DNA of 64,000 bases from NCBI RefSeq assembly GCF_003667505.1, contig NZ_RCVJ01000030.1, forward strand, positions 1-64,000. The letters run 5' to 3'. The position numbers and the translations under genes were made by a program. Position 1 is the first letter of the stretch, and each line of letters starts with the position of its first letter. Under the pieces are notes generated by a model. The model searched no databases, was not told the origin of the DNA, and saw nothing but the letters and a program-made list of their open reading frames with translations. Source of the stretch: Micromonospora sp. BL4 (GTDB lineage Bacteria; Actinomycetota; Actinomycetes; Mycobacteriales; Micromonosporaceae). Below are positions 27,260-39,438 of this stretch, piece after piece.

Positions 27260-27263
<4 letters not shown>
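26013..27263 (-). CDS. mmsB: multiple-monosaccharide ABC transporter permease
   Basis: A 416-residue inner-membrane permease of the GguB/MmsB (XylH-like) family. It has about ten hydrophobic helices, the family signature [17 protein letters not shown] in the first half and [25 protein letters not shown] in the second, and the extra central helices that distinguish the longer XylH/GguB proteins from RbsC. It forms the channel with the ATPase encoded directly upstream, overlapping it by 4 bases. Substrates of characterised relatives are L-arabinose, xylose, glucose and galactose. A terminator follows. Confidence 0.92.
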
Positions 27264-28798
<1,535 letters not shown>

Positions 28799-28838
28799 GG
28801 TCACTGTCCTCTGTCAGGTTGGACGCGGTACGCCACGG

Positions 28839-28871
28839 CGTCGGGCCCGGCGGTGACCGCCGAGCCCGACG
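28839..28871 (-). other. intercistronic hairpin between binding-protein and ATPase genes
   Basis: An 8-bp outer stem (28839-28846, 28864-28871) and a 5-bp inner stem (28849-28853, 28857-28861) with a TGA loop lie just after the binding-protein stop. Such hairpins protect or attenuate transcripts so that binding protein exceeds ATPase; this role is inferred. Confidence 0.6.
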
Positions 28872-28876
28872 ACGGC

Positions 28877-30019
28877 TTACTTCTTGGCTTGACCGGCGGC
28901 GACCTCTTCCGCCGTCCAGTAGCCGGAGTCGATCAGCGTAGCCTTGATGTCGTCCTTGTAGACGGTCGCGATCGGCAGCAGGTACGCCGGGACGACCTTG
29001 ACGCCGTTGTTGTACGTCTGCGTGTCGTTGGCCTGCGGCTGCTTCTTCTGCAGGAACGCCTCGGCGGCGTTCACGGCCTGCTCGGCGAGCAGACGGGTGT
29101 CCTTGAAGACGGTGGAGCTCTGCACGCCGTCGTTGATCAGCTTGATCGAGGCGATCTCGGCGTCCTGGCCGGTCACCACGGGGATCTTCTTGGCCGCGGT
29201 GCCGTAACCGGCGTTCTGCAGAGCGGTGATGATGCCGCGCGAGATGCCGTCGTACGGCGACAGGACCCCGTCGACCTTGGCGCCGTCGTTGTAGCTGGAG
29301 GTGAGCAGGTCCTCCATCCGCTTCTGCGCGGTCTCCTGCTGCCACCGCAGGATGGCCACCTGCTCGATGGTGGTCTGGCGCGACTTCACCCGCAGCGTGC
29401 CGGCGTCGACGAACGGCTTGAGCGTGTCCATCGCCCCGCCGAAGAAGTACTGGGTGTTGTTGTCGTCGAGAGAGCCGGCGAACAGTTCGACGTTGAACGG
29501 GCCCTTCGCGGTGCCCTTCGAGCCGTCCTTGTTCTGCAGGCCGAGGCCGACCAGCAGCGCGGTGGCCTGGGCGACGCCGACCTTGTAGTTGTCGAAGCTG
29601 ACGTAGAAGTCGACGTTCTTGCTGCCGCGGATCAGCCGGTCGTACGCGATCACCGGGATCTTCGCGTCGGCGGCGGCCTGCAACTGGCCGCTGAGGGCCG
29701 TGCCGTCGATCGCCGCGAGGACCAGGACGTCCGCGCCCTGGGTGATCATCTGATCGACCTGCTGCGACTGGGTGGGGATGTCGTCGCCCGCGTACTGGAG
29801 GTCGACCTTGTAACCCTTGGCCTCCAGCTTCTGCTTCACCGCGTTGCCGTCGGCGATCCAGCGCTCGGAGGTCTGCGTCGGCATCGAGACGCCGATGGTC
29901 AGGTCCCCGGGCTTCTCCCCGCTGGTGTCACCGCCGCTGCCAGCACCCTCGCCACTGCACGCCGCCAGGCTCAGCGCCAGCACCGCGCCGCCGAGAGCAA
30001 CCAGGAACTTCCTGCCCAC
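28877..30019 (-). CDS. chvE: multiple-monosaccharide ABC transporter substrate-binding lipoprotein
   Basis: A 380-residue lipoprotein: a short signal with lipobox LAAC at about residue 22, then a periplasmic-binding-protein type I fold of the ChvE class (IGVSMPTQTSERWIADGN, GADVLVLAAIDG, IPVIAYDRLI, VDFYVSFDNYKVGVAQA, VLSPYDGISRGIITAL, PVVTGQDAEIASIKLI). These motifs match multiple-sugar binding proteins that take up arabinose, glucose, galactose and xylose. GTG 30019 is chosen because AGGAG stands 6 bases upstream and the lipoprotein signal then begins at once. First gene of the chvE-mmsA-mmsB operon, behind the LacI operator at 30082. Confidence 0.92.
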   Translation of the reverse strand: MGRKFLVALGGAVLALSLAACSGEGAGSGGDTSGEKPGDLTIGVSMPTQTSERWIADGNAVKQKLEAKGYKVDLQYAGDDIPTQSQQVDQMITQGADVLVLAAIDGTALSGQLQAAADAKIPVIAYDRLIRGSKNVDFYVSFDNYKVGVAQATALLVGLGLQNKDGSKGTAKGPFNVELFAGSLDDNNTQYFFGGAMDTLKPFVDAGTLRVKSRQTTIEQVAILRWQQETAQKRMEDLLTSSYNDGAKVDGVLSPYDGISRGIITALQNAGYGTAAKKIPVVTGQDAEIASIKLINDGVQSSTVFKDTRLLAEQAVNAAEAFLQKKQPQANDTQTYNNGVKVVPAYLLPIATVYKDDIKATLIDSGYWTAEEVAAGQAKK

Positions 30020-30081
30020 GGGCCTCTCCTCTCTGGACTCCCCCGCCGACCGCCGGGGCCACCTGTCATCTTCCCGGGAAG

Positions 30082-30108
30082 TGTTAGCGCTCACATATCG
30101 CACGTCAA
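30082..30108 (-). promoter_or_regulatory. promoter and LacI-type operator of the chvE operon
   Basis: Read on the minus strand: -35 TTGACG (30103-30108), about 16 bases, then TAACACT. Overlapping the -10 is the near-palindrome TGTGAGCGCTAACA (30082-30095), a classic LacI-family operator with 12 of 14 symmetrical positions. The same promoter-operator layout precedes araB (41145-41172). The adjacent LacI gene at 31141 is the likely binder. Confidence 0.8.
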
Positions 30109-30300
30109 CACTTAATCGGAAATACCGGTGTCACGGTCTCGTAACGGGGACGGCCCGCAACTCGCCGGCGCGGCCTGCAACTGCCGGGACAGCCTGCGAC
30201 CGCCGGGGCGACCTGCGACGGGGCCTCCGCTGAGCTGTCCCGAATGGACGGTGCGACTGCCCGGGGCGCCCTGCGACTGCCGGGGTGACCTACGTCGGTC

Positions 30301-30420
30301 GGCGCGGCCCTCGACTGGCCGGCCCGGCCCTCGACTGGCCGGCGCGGCCCTCGACTGGCCGGCGCGGCCCTCGACTGGCCGGCGCGGCCCTCGACTGGCC
30401 GGCCCGGACGGCGACTGGCC
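30301..30420. repeat. 20-bp tandem repeat array (six units)
   Basis: Six head-to-tail units of the form GGCGCGGCCCTCGACTGGCC start exactly at 30301, 30321, 30341, 30361, 30381 and 30401. Five are nearly identical (base 4 is G or C) and the sixth is degenerate. Decayed units based on GGCCGGCGCGACCTGCCACT continue to about 30560. The units abut without spacers, so this is not CRISPR. Confidence 0.92.
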
Positions 30421-30611
30421 GGCACGACCGGCGCGACGTGCCGCTGCGCGACCTGCCAATTGGCCGGCGACCGGCGCGACATGCCACTGGCCGCTGGCCG
30501 GCGCGACCTGCCACTGGCGCAACCTGTCGCTGGCCGGCGCGACCTGCCACTGGCGGCGCGGACTTGGCGACCGTCCCGACAGCGGCCCTGCTGGTCTGCG
30601 CCGGATAGCGG

Positions 30612-30710
30612 GCCGCTTGATCGACTCGTCTTCACTGAACTCGGGGCATCCCTGACGCCCGGACACCGCGACATCAAGGAAACCGAGTCGATCAAGCGGC
30701 ACGGAGCCGC
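30612..30710. repeat. palindrome-ended dispersed element, copy 1
   Basis: A 17-bp perfect inverted repeat (30612-30628 and 30684-30700) encloses 55 bp. The part 30618-30710 aligns without gaps to 31004-31096 with about ten mismatches in 93 positions. The conserved core is GGGGCATCCC, GACGCCCGGACACC and CGACATCAAGGAAA. Likely a MITE- or REP-like element; no target-site duplication is evident. Confidence 0.85.
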
Positions 30711-30780
30711 CGGGACGGACCGACGGCACCCGACGGCGGACTAGTCCGAGCGCGACCCCGACCCCAGCGGGGTCCGACCC

Positions 30781-30876
30781 GAACGCGGCCCAACCCGAAC
30801 GCGGCCCGACCCGAACGCGGCCCAACCCGAACGCGGCCCAACCCGAACGCGGCCCAACCCGAACGCGGCCCGACCC
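30781..30876. repeat. 16-bp tandem repeat array (six units)
   Basis: Six exact head-to-tail units of GAACGCGGCCCRACCC, where R is A in units 1, 3, 4, 5 and G in units 2 and 6. It lies between the two copies of the 93-bp element. Confidence 0.92.
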
Positions 30877-31003
30877 AGGCACCTCCCCGCCCCACATCTG
30901 GGAAAGCTCTACAGGAGACAGGTGTGAGGTCGGCCGACCGGCGACCAGGCAGCCACCGGCCGGTCGGCCACCCCCTGGGGACGTCCGCCCGAAGCCCCGC
31001 CGG

Positions 31004-31096
31004 TGATCGACTCGTCATCACTGATACCGGGGCATCCCCGACGCCCGGACACCCCGACATCAAGGAAAACGGGACGATCAAGCGGCAGGGAGCCGC
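31004..31096. repeat. palindrome-ended dispersed element, copy 2
   Basis: Offset by exactly 386 bp from copy 1 and about 89 percent identical by eye. Its terminal inverted repeat has decayed (TGATCG against CGATCA remain), while the central core is kept, suggesting that the core rather than the stem ends is what persists. Confidence 0.85.
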
Positions 31097-31140
31097 ACTC
31101 GACCGGCCTGAATCGGAGGTGGCATGTGTTTGGGCGCCGG

Positions 31141-32151
31141 TCAGCGGTCGCGCGGCGCGGCGACGCTGTCGCGGGCGACCAGGGTCGGGGCGATGGTCTG
31201 CCGCAGCGCCCCGCCGGTGCCCGATTCGACCTGGGCCAGCAGCAGCTGGATACTCGCCCGCGCCACCGCGTCGAAGTCCGGCCGGACGGTGGTCAGCGGC
31301 GGAATGAAGTACGCCGCCTCCGGCACGTCGTCGAAGCCGACCACGCTGATCTCGTCCGGCACCCGTCGACCGAACTCGTGCAACGCCCGCAGCACACCGA
31401 GCGCGAGATGGTCGTTGGCGGTGAAGATCGCGGTGACCTCGGGCATCCGCGCCAGCAGCTGCCCGGACCGGTAGCCCGAGGCCGCGGACCAGTCCCCCTG
31501 CATCAACGGTGGCGGGTCCGCCCCCGCGGCCAGCAGCGCGTCCCGCCAGCCTTCGATCCGCCCGACGCTGTCGAACCAGTCGGACGGCCCGGACACGTGC
31601 CAGACCGTGCGGTGCCCGGCGTCCAGCAGGTGCTGGGTCGCCGCCCGGGCACCGGCCACCTGGTCGACCGTCACCAACGGCACCGGGCGGCGGGGGTCAC
31701 CGTCGACGGTGACCAGCGGGACGTCCTTCGGTAGGCGTTCCAGCGCCTCACCGGCCGATTCCACCGGCGCGATGACGACGATGCCGGCGACCCGGTGCGA
31801 CAGGTGCCGCTCGACCGCGGCGGAGATGGAACGGTAGTCCAGGTCCCGTACGCTGCCCACACTCACCGCGAAACCCTCCTCCGCGGCGGTCTGCTCCAAG
31901 GCGGCCAGCAACGACGCCGGCCCGTACAGGGTCGTGTTCTGTGCCACCACGCCGATCACCTGCGACCGGCCGGTCACCAGCGCACGTGCCGCGCCGTTGG
32001 GCCGATAGCCCAGCTCCGCGATCGCCGCCCGCACCCGCAACCGGGTCTGCTCACGGACGTTGGGGTGCCCGTTGAGCACCCGCGACACCGTCTGGTGGGA
32101 GACACCGGCCAGACGGGCGACGTCCGTCATCGCCGGACCGTGCACGGCCAT
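31141..32151 (-). CDS. LacI family transcriptional regulator (arabinose/sugar regulon)
   Basis: A 336-residue LacI-type repressor. The N-terminal helix-turn-helix and hinge are plain: MTDVARLAGVSHQTVSRVLNG followed by YRPNGAARALVTGRS. The remainder is a type I periplasmic-binding-like sugar-sensing domain ending VGFDDVPEAAYFIPPLTTVRP. ATG 32151 has GGGGGAA upstream; the frame runs further but those residues do not fit. It lies between the chvE operon and the araA end of the arabinose operon; both operons start with the operator TGTGAGCGYTAACA, so it probably represses both until an arabinose-related sugar binds. A palindrome CCAGCGCTGG (32259-32268) upstream could be a self-regulatory site, but its flanks differ. 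Confidence 0.9.
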   Translation of the reverse strand: MAVHGPAMTDVARLAGVSHQTVSRVLNGHPNVREQTRLRVRAAIAELGYRPNGAARALVTGRSQVIGVVAQNTTLYGPASLLAALEQTAAEEGFAVSVGSVRDLDYRSISAAVERHLSHRVAGIVVIAPVESAGEALERLPKDVPLVTVDGDPRRPVPLVTVDQVAGARAATQHLLDAGHRTVWHVSGPSDWFDSVGRIEGWRDALLAAGADPPPLMQGDWSAASGYRSGQLLARMPEVTAIFTANDHLALGVLRALHEFGRRVPDEISVVGFDDVPEAAYFIPPLTTVRPDFDAVARASIQLLLAQVESGTGGALRQTIAPTLVARDSVAAPRDR

Positions 32152-32421
32152 GTCACTTCCCCCGTCTGCGGACCCGAAGCCGCGGCCCGCTGACGCCGAC
32201 CGGAGCGGTCGACCGATCCCTGCGCTCAGCCGTCGCGCCGGTGTCAAACCCCGGTTGACCAGCGCTGGATGGCCGACAGTCTACGCCAACGAACGCCCTG
32301 ACCAGGCGTGCGGCCGGCCGGGGGCGCCGCCCCGGGCGACGCGGGCGTCTCCTGCCGGGGCAGGGCATTGGGCCGCCCGCGCCGCCTGTCTCGGTCACTG
32401 CTTCACCGCCTCGTGATCATG

Positions 32422-33924
32422 CTAGAAGCCGCGGGCCAGCCGGTAGTAGGCCTGGTTCCAGCGGATCTCGTCAGCGAAGCGGCGGGGCTCGGTGTCGGCG
32501 TCGATGACGACCAGTTCGGTACGGCTCATCTCCGCCAGGTCGTGCAACTCCTCCACGCCCACCGCCTGGGACAGCACGGTGTGGTGCGGTGCGCCGGCGG
32601 TGATCCACGCCTCCGCCGATCCGGGCAGGTCGGGTCGTGGCCGCCAGACCGCGCGGGCCACCGGCAGCCGGCGCAGCGGCTGGGGCGGCGCGACCACGTC
32701 GATCTCGTTGGCCACGAGCCGGAAGCGCTCCCCCATGTCGGCCAGGCCGAGCACCACGGCCGGCCCGGGCGCGGCGTCGAAGACGAGCCGGACCGGATCC
32801 TCCCGCCCGCCGATGCTCAACGGATGGATCTCCACGTTCGGCACGTCGGACGCGATGGTCGGGCAGACCTCCAGCATGTGGGCGCCCAGCACCAGCTCCT
32901 CGCCGGGGGTCAGGTCGTAGGTGTAGTCCTCCATGAACGACGTCCCGCCGTCCACGCCCACCGACATCGCCTTGAGGGTGTGCACCAGCACGGAGGTCTT
33001 CCAGTCGCCCTCACCGCCGAAGCCGTAGCCGTCGGCCATCAGCCGCTGCACGGCGATGCCGGGCAGCTGACGCAGACCACCGAGGTCCTCGAAGTTCGTC
33101 GTGAACGCCCGGAACCCGCCCTCGTCCAGGAAGGCGCGCATGCCCAGCTCCAGCCGGGCCGCGTACCGCAGGGAGTCGTGCTGCGCACCCCCGGCGACCA
33201 GACCCGGAACGACTCGGTAGGTGTCCTCGTACTCCTTGACGAGGTCGTCCACCTGCGCGTCGGTGACCTCGCCGACCACCTCGACCAGGTCGTTGACGCC
33301 GTAGGTGTTGACCGACACCCCGAAGCGCAGCTCCGCCTCGACCTTGTCGCCCTCGGTCACGGCGACGTCGCGCATGTTGTCGCCGAAGCGGGCCAGGCGC
33401 AGCGATCGCATCGCCGACCAGCCGAGCGCCGCGCGGGCCCACGCCCCGACCCGGGCGGTGACCCGCGGGTCGCTGACGTGCCCGGCGACGGTCTTGCGCG
33501 CGACACCGAGACGGGTCTGGATGTACCCGAACTCACGGTCGCCGTGGGCGGCCTGGTTCAGGTTCATGAAGTCCATGTCGATCTCGTCCCACGGCAGCAC
33601 GACGTTGGCCTGGGTGTGCAGGTGCAGCAGCGGCGTCTGCAGCGCGTCCAGGCCGGCGATCCACATCTTCGCCGGGGAGAAGGTGTGCATCCACGCGATC
33701 ACCCCGATCGCGCCCTGCGCGGCCGCGTCACGGCAGACCCGCTGAATGTCACCGCTGTTGGTCAGGACCGGCTTCCAGACCACCCGGGCGGGAATCTGCG
33801 GCGAGTCGTCGAGCGCGGCCGCGATCACGCGGGACTGCTCGGCCACCTGCCGGAAAGTCTCCTCGCCGTACATGCCCTGGCTGCCGGTGAGGAACCAGAT
33901 CTCGGGTGCGGTGTGTGGTGCCAT
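32422..33924 (-). CDS. araA: L-arabinose isomerase
   Basis: A 500-residue cytoplasmic enzyme converting L-arabinose to L-ribulose, exactly the family length. The start [15 protein letters not shown] is diagnostic. The manganese/active-site residues fall in [28 protein letters not shown] and [11 protein letters not shown] 33924 has GGAAGG 7 bases upstream. It is the last gene of the operon that starts at araB, unusual in following the transporter genes rather than the other two catabolic genes. Confidence 0.97.
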   Translation of the reverse strand: MAPHTAPEIWFLTGSQGMYGEETFRQVAEQSRVIAAALDDSPQIPARVVWKPVLTNSGDIQRVCRDAAAQGAIGVIAWMHTFSPAKMWIAGLDALQTPLLHLHTQANVVLPWDEIDMDFMNLNQAAHGDREFGYIQTRLGVARKTVAGHVSDPRVTARVGAWARAALGWSAMRSLRLARFGDNMRDVAVTEGDKVEAELRFGVSVNTYGVNDLVEVVGEVTDAQVDDLVKEYEDTYRVVPGLVAGGAQHDSLRYAARLELGMRAFLDEGGFRAFTTNFEDLGGLRQLPGIAVQRLMADGYGFGGEGDWKTSVLVHTLKAMSVGVDGGTSFMEDYTYDLTPGEELVLGAHMLEVCPTIASDVPNVEIHPLSIGGREDPVRLVFDAAPGPAVVLGLADMGERFRLVANEIDVVAPPQPLRRLPVARAVWRPRPDLPGSAEAWITAGAPHHTVLSQAVGVEELHDLAEMSRTELVVIDADTEPRRFADEIRWNQAYYRLARGF

Positions 33925-33950
33925 GGAGTTGCCTTCCGCGAGAGGGGCGA

Positions 33951-34940
33951 TCACTTGTAACGGATTCCGATGAGCCGCTGAAGGAGGATGAACGCGAAGA
34001 GCAGGCCGCCGATCACGATCTTGGTCCACCAGGAGTTGAGGCTTCCGTCGAAGGTGATGAGGGTCTGGATCACACCCAGGACCAGGACGCCGAGCACCGT
34101 GCCGAAGACGTAACCCGAGCCGCCGGTGAGCACGGTCCCACCGATGACGACGGCGGCGATGACGTCCAACTCCATGCCGACGGCGATCAACGGCGCGCCG
34201 GAGAGGGTGTAGAAGGACAGCAGGATGCCGCCGATCGCGGAGCACAGGCCGCTGATCGTGTAGACGGCGATCCGGGTACGCCCCAACGGCAGGCCCATCA
34301 GCAGCGCCGACTGCGGGTTGCCGCCGATGGCGTACACGTTGCGCCCCAGCCGGGTGTAGGCCAGCGTGTACGCGGCGACGGCGACCACGACGAAGGCGAC
34401 CAGCACGCTGATCGACACGAAGTTGCCCCGGGGGTCACCGATCCGCTCCTGGGACATCCTGGTCCAGAACCCGTCGGTGATCGGGATGGACGAGCCGGAG
34501 ATGAACGTGCACATTCCCCGGGCGAAGAACATCCCGGCGAGCGTGACGATGAACGGCTGGATCTCGAAGAAGTGGATGGCGCAGCCCATCAGCAGGCCGA
34601 GCGTCGGGCCGATGAGCAGGGCGATGACGAGCACGAGCGCCGCCGGCAGCCCCTGCTGGAGCAGCGAGGCCGACACCATCGCCGTCATGGCGACGACGGA
34701 CCCGACCGACAGGTCGATGCCGCCGGTGAGGATCACGAAGGTCATGCCCACCGCGACGACGAGCAGGAAGCCGTTGTCGATGAAGACGTTGAAGATGACC
34801 TGCACGTTGGAGAACGCCTGGTATTGGGACACCCCGATGCCGTACATCACCAGGAGCAGGACGAGCGTCGCCAGGACCGGTATCTGCCGCCTCGGCAGCC
34901 GGAACCGGGCACGGCCGGCGGTGAGCGATCCAGTGGTCAT
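33951..34940 (-). CDS. sugar ABC transporter permease (YjfF type)
   Basis: A 329-residue permease with about eight to ten helices and the ribose-type signature [19 protein letters not shown], plus [19 protein letters not shown] and [18 protein letters not shown]. Closest in layout to YjfF, the second permease of the E. coli YtfQRT-YjfF furanose importer. Overlaps the preceding permease gene by 4 bases; 26 bases separate it from araA. Confidence 0.9.
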   Translation of the reverse strand: MTTGSLTAGRARFRLPRRQIPVLATLVLLLVMYGIGVSQYQAFSNVQVIFNVFIDNGFLLVVAVGMTFVILTGGIDLSVGSVVAMTAMVSASLLQQGLPAALVLVIALLIGPTLGLLMGCAIHFFEIQPFIVTLAGMFFARGMCTFISGSSIPITDGFWTRMSQERIGDPRGNFVSISVLVAFVVVAVAAYTLAYTRLGRNVYAIGGNPQSALLMGLPLGRTRIAVYTISGLCSAIGGILLSFYTLSGAPLIAVGMELDVIAAVVIGGTVLTGGSGYVFGTVLGVLVLGVIQTLITFDGSLNSWWTKIVIGGLLFAFILLQRLIGIRYK

Positions 34941-36003
34941 GCCGGCACCTGCTCCTTCGGCTTGTCGGCGATCGCGCTCGACGGCGGAACACTCCCCCTG
35001 CGGCGGGTGAACCGCGCCCGGAAGGCCGGCGCCTGGATGAGGCAGACCGCGATCACGACGACTGCTTTGAACAGCAGCGAGGTCTGCGGGGAGATGTTCA
35101 TGGCGTACACGGTGGTGGTCAGGGTCTGGATGATCAGCGCGCCGAGGATGGTGCCGCTGAGGAAGAACCGGCCGCCGGCGAGGGACGTGCCGCCGATGAC
35201 GACCGCGAGGATGGCGTCGAGTTCCACCCACAGGCCGACGGCGTTGCCGTCGGCGCTGGAGACGTTGGCCGTCATCATGAAACCGGCGACGGCCGCGCAG
35301 ACGGCGCTGAGCACGTACGCGAGGAAGATGACCCGGCCGGACCGGATGCCGGCGAGCCGGCTCGCCACGGCGTTCCCGCCCACCGACTCCACGATCATGC
35401 CGAGCGCGGTGCGGCGGGTGAACGCGGCGACGAGCAGGGCCGCGGCGAGGGCGATGAAGATGGCCAACGGCAGGGTCAGCAGGTGGCCCAGCCCGATCGC
35501 CCGGAACGGCTCGGAGTTGATGGTGATGATCTGGCCCTGGGTGATCAGCTGGGCGAGACCCCGGCCGGCCACCATCAGGATCAGCGTGGCGATGATCGGT
35601 TGGATGCCGATCACGGCGACCAGCACCCCGTTCCAGGCGCCGAGCACGAGCGCGACCCCCAACGCCATCGCGAGGGCGGTCAACACCACGGCAAGGCTGT
35701 TCTGATCGGGCTGCTTGCTGATGTACATGCAGGCGATCGCCCCGCTGATCGCGCAGAGCGACCCGACCGACAGGTCGATGCCGCCGGTGGAGATGACCAG
35801 GGTCATGCCCAGCGCGACGAGGATCAGGGGCGCGCTCAGCCGCAGGATGTCGATCGGCGTGCCGTACAGGTGCCCGTCCTTGAGCTCGATCGACAGGAAC
35901 CCGGGCCGGTAGATCGTGTTCGCGACGAGCATGACGACCAGCACGGCGGCGGGCCAGAACAGCCGGTGACCGGTCATCGTCCGGTAGCGGCTCATGGTGT
36001 CGT

Positions 36004-36007
<4 letters not shown>
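34937..36007 (-). CDS. sugar ABC transporter permease (YtfT type)
   Basis: A 356-residue permease with [18 protein letters not shown] and ELDAILAVVIGGTSLAGG signatures, resembling YtfT. The two different permeases in tandem imply a heterodimeric channel, a mark of YtfQRT-YjfF systems that favour furanose sugars. Start 36007 overlaps the ATPase stop as ATGA. Confidence 0.9.
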
Positions 36008-37545
<1,538 letters not shown>

Positions 37546-37583
37546 CCGATCAGGCCTGTTCTAGAGGTGGTGGGCACAGGGGC

Positions 37584-37601
37584 CGCCGCGCGAGCGCGGC
37601 G
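37584..37601 (-). other. short GC hairpin between binding-protein and ATPase genes
   Basis: An 18-nt near-perfect palindrome (seven to eight pairs with a minimal loop) lies 15 bases after the binding-protein stop, the same place as the hairpin at 28839 in the chvE operon. Possible attenuator or RNA stabiliser. Confidence 0.45.
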
Positions 37602-37616
37602 ACCCCCGGGCGTCGA

Positions 37617-38618
37617 TCAGTACTTGCGGTTGGGCAGAGCCTCCTTGGCCTGCTCCTGGGTGAAGGTGGTCTCCTCGGTCTCGATCCGAGCAGGCACCTC
37701 CTCGCCGGCGTGCACCTTCTTGGCCAGGTCCATCAGCTGCGGGCCGAGCAGCGGGCTGCACTCCGCGATGAAGTTGAACTTCCCGTCGGCGAGAGCCTGC
37801 ATTCCGTCCTTGACGGCGTCGACCGTGATGATGGTGATGTCCTTGCCGGGCACCTTGCCGGCGGCGGTGATCGCCTCGAGCGCGCCCAGGCCCATGTCGT
37901 CGTTGTGCGCGAACAGCACGTCGATCTTCGGGTTGGCCTTGAGGAACTGCTCCATGACCTGCTTGCCGCCCGCCCGGGTGAAGTCACCCGGCTGAGAGGC
38001 GATGATCTTCAGGTTCGGGTTGGCGGCGATCGCCTCGCCGAAGCCCTTCTTGCGGTCGTTCGCGGGCGCCGCACCGGTGTTGCCCTGCAACTCCACGATG
38101 TTCACCGGCCCGGACGCGGTCTTCTTCTGCTCGATCAGCCACTCACCGGCGAGCCGGCCCTCCTTGACGAAGTCCGAGCCGAGGAAGGTCTTGTAGAGGG
38201 ACTTGTCGGCCGAGTCGACCGAGCGGTCGGTCAGGATCACCGGGATGCCGGCGTCCTTGGCCTCCTTGAGCACGGTGTCCCACCCGGACTCCACGACCGG
38301 CGAGAAGGCGATCACGTCGACCTTCTGCTGGATGTAGTTGCGGATGGCCTTGATCTGGTTCTCCTGCTTCTGCTGCGCGTCGTCGAACTTCAGCTCGATG
38401 CCCGCGGCGGCGGCGGCCTCCTTGATCGAGGTCGTGTTCGCGGTACGCCAACCGCTCTCCGCGCCGACCTGCGAGAAGCCCAGCGTGATCTTGCCGTCGT
38501 CCGTGGACCCACCGCCGGTGTCGCTGTTGCCGCAGGCCGCCATGCTGCCGACGAGCAGCACGCTGGCGAGGACCGCGGCGGCGCGCCACGGAGCGGAGTT
38601 CGGTCGCATCTTCCTCAT
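37617..38618 (-). CDS. sugar ABC transporter substrate-binding lipoprotein (YtfQ type)
   Basis: A 333-residue lipoprotein with lipobox MAAC at about residue 28 and a type I periplasmic-binding fold. Motifs follow E. coli YtfQ closely: LGFSQVGAESGWR, DDAQQKQENQIKAIRNYI, DVIAFSPVVESGWD, DAGIPVILTDRSVD, FLGSDFVKEGRLAGEWL, VELQGNTGAAPANDRKKGF, QPGDFTRAGGKQVMEQFL, AHNDDMGLGAL. YtfQ binds galactofuranose; since it is embedded here in an ara operon, L-arabinofuranose or a related furanose is the more likely ligand (inference). ATG 38618 has AAGGAG 5 bases upstream. Confidence 0.93.
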   Translation of the reverse strand: MRKMRPNSAPWRAAAVLASVLLVGSMAACGNSDTGGGSTDDGKITLGFSQVGAESGWRTANTTSIKEAAAAAGIELKFDDAQQKQENQIKAIRNYIQQKVDVIAFSPVVESGWDTVLKEAKDAGIPVILTDRSVDSADKSLYKTFLGSDFVKEGRLAGEWLIEQKKTASGPVNIVELQGNTGAAPANDRKKGFGEAIAANPNLKIIASQPGDFTRAGGKQVMEQFLKANPKIDVLFAHNDDMGLGALEAITAAGKVPGKDITIITVDAVKDGMQALADGKFNFIAECSPLLGPQLMDLAKKVHAGEEVPARIETEETTFTQEQAKEALPNRKY

Positions 38619-38745
38619 CGGTTCTCCTTGGCTCGGGGGTGCAGGGTGCCGCGACGACCGCCGACGTGGGGGCGGGCGGCGTACGCGGGTGGTGCGTGCG
38701 GTGCCATCGGTGATGCGGCCCGGCGGGCCGCGCCGGGGTCGCCGG

Positions 38746-39438
38746 TCAGGAACTCGCCGGTGCGGTCGGTTGTTGGCCGTAGGCGTTCTGGTAGCGGTGG
38801 TAGAGCGCGTCGATGTCCGCCTGCGCGATCGGCACCGGCTGCCCGAGTGCGCGCGTGAGGTGCGCGGTGCGGGCGACGTCCTCGCACATGACCGCCGCCT
38901 TGACCGCGGCGCGGGCGTCGCGGCCGATGGTGAAGACGCCGTGGTTACGCATGAGCACCGCGGGTGAGCGGTGCCCGGCGAGCGTGGTGACGATGCCCTT
39001 GCCGATGTCGTCCCCGCCGATCAGCGCGAACGGGCCCAACGGGATCTCCCCGCCGAACTCGTCGGCCTGTGCGGTGAGGTGGCAGGGAATCGCCTCGCCG
39101 CGGGCGGCCCAGGCGGTGGCGTACGAGCTGTGCGTGTGCACCACCCCGCCGACCTCCGGCATGGCGCGGTAGACGTAGGCGTGTGCGGCGGTGTCGCTGG
39201 ACGGGGCGAGGTCCCCCTCGACGAGGACGCCATCGAGGTCGCAGACGACCATGGTGTCGGCCGTGAGGTCGTCGTAGCCGATGCCGCTCGGCTTGATGAC
39301 CATGAGGTCCCGGCCGGGAACCCGCGCCGAGACGTTGCCGGACGTCCAGGCCACCAGGCGGTAGCGGGTCAGTTCGGCGTGCAGGCGGGCGACCGTCTCG
39401 CGCAGTTCGCTGATCTGTCGGGTCACGTCGGCGCTCAT
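38746..39438 (-). CDS. araD: L-ribulose-5-phosphate 4-epimerase
   Basis: A 230-residue class II aldolase-type enzyme that interconverts L-ribulose 5-phosphate and D-xylulose 5-phosphate, the last step before the pentose phosphate pathway. Seen: the phosphate-binding ARVPGRDLMVIKPSGIGYDDL, zinc ligands in VVHTHSSYATAW, and MRNHGVFTIG. It overlaps araB by 4 bases. A short C-terminal tail (YGQQPTAPASS) is not conserved. L-fuculose aldolase is an alternative in this superfamily, but araB and araA in the same operon settle the role. Confidence 0.94.
   Translation of the reverse strand: MSADVTRQISELRETVARLHAELTRYRLVAWTSGNVSARVPGRDLMVIKPSGIGYDDLTADTMVVCDLDGVLVEGDLAPSSDTAAHAYVYRAMPEVGGVVHTHSSYATAWAARGEAIPCHLTAQADEFGGEIPLGPFALIGGDDIGKGIVTTLAGHRSPAVLMRNHGVFTIGRDARAAVKAAVMCEDVARTAHLTRALGQPVPIAQADIDALYHRYQNAYGQQPTAPASS

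Larger units (their letters stand above)
30120..31140. other. 1-kb non-coding, repeat-rich intergenic region
   Basis: I see no credible gene here. All frames are filled with low-complexity Arg/Ala/Gly/Pro translations of repeats. The stretch holds a 20-bp tandem array and its decayed continuation (30301 to about 30560), a 16-bp tandem array (30781-30876) and two copies of a 93-bp element (30618-30710, 31004-31096). It separates the importer operon from the lacI gene, whose transcript runs towards it. Confidence 0.75.

Noticed and set aside
30301..30876. Possible CRISPR array
   Set aside because: Units abut directly without unique spacers and no cas gene is present.
30112..30897. Open frames through the repeat region on both strands
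   Set aside because: They are translations of 20-bp and 16-bp tandem repeats with no ribosome sites or conserved character.
30618..31096. Short minus-strand peptides beginning MIDSVSLMS and MIVPFSLMSG inside the 93-bp elements
   Set aside because: The similarity is explained by the DNA repeat; the frames run on into unrelated low-complexity sequence and differ in length.
32300..32420. Terminator after araA
   Set aside because: A CCGGGG/CCCCGG hairpin is present but short, and the GC background makes such stems common.
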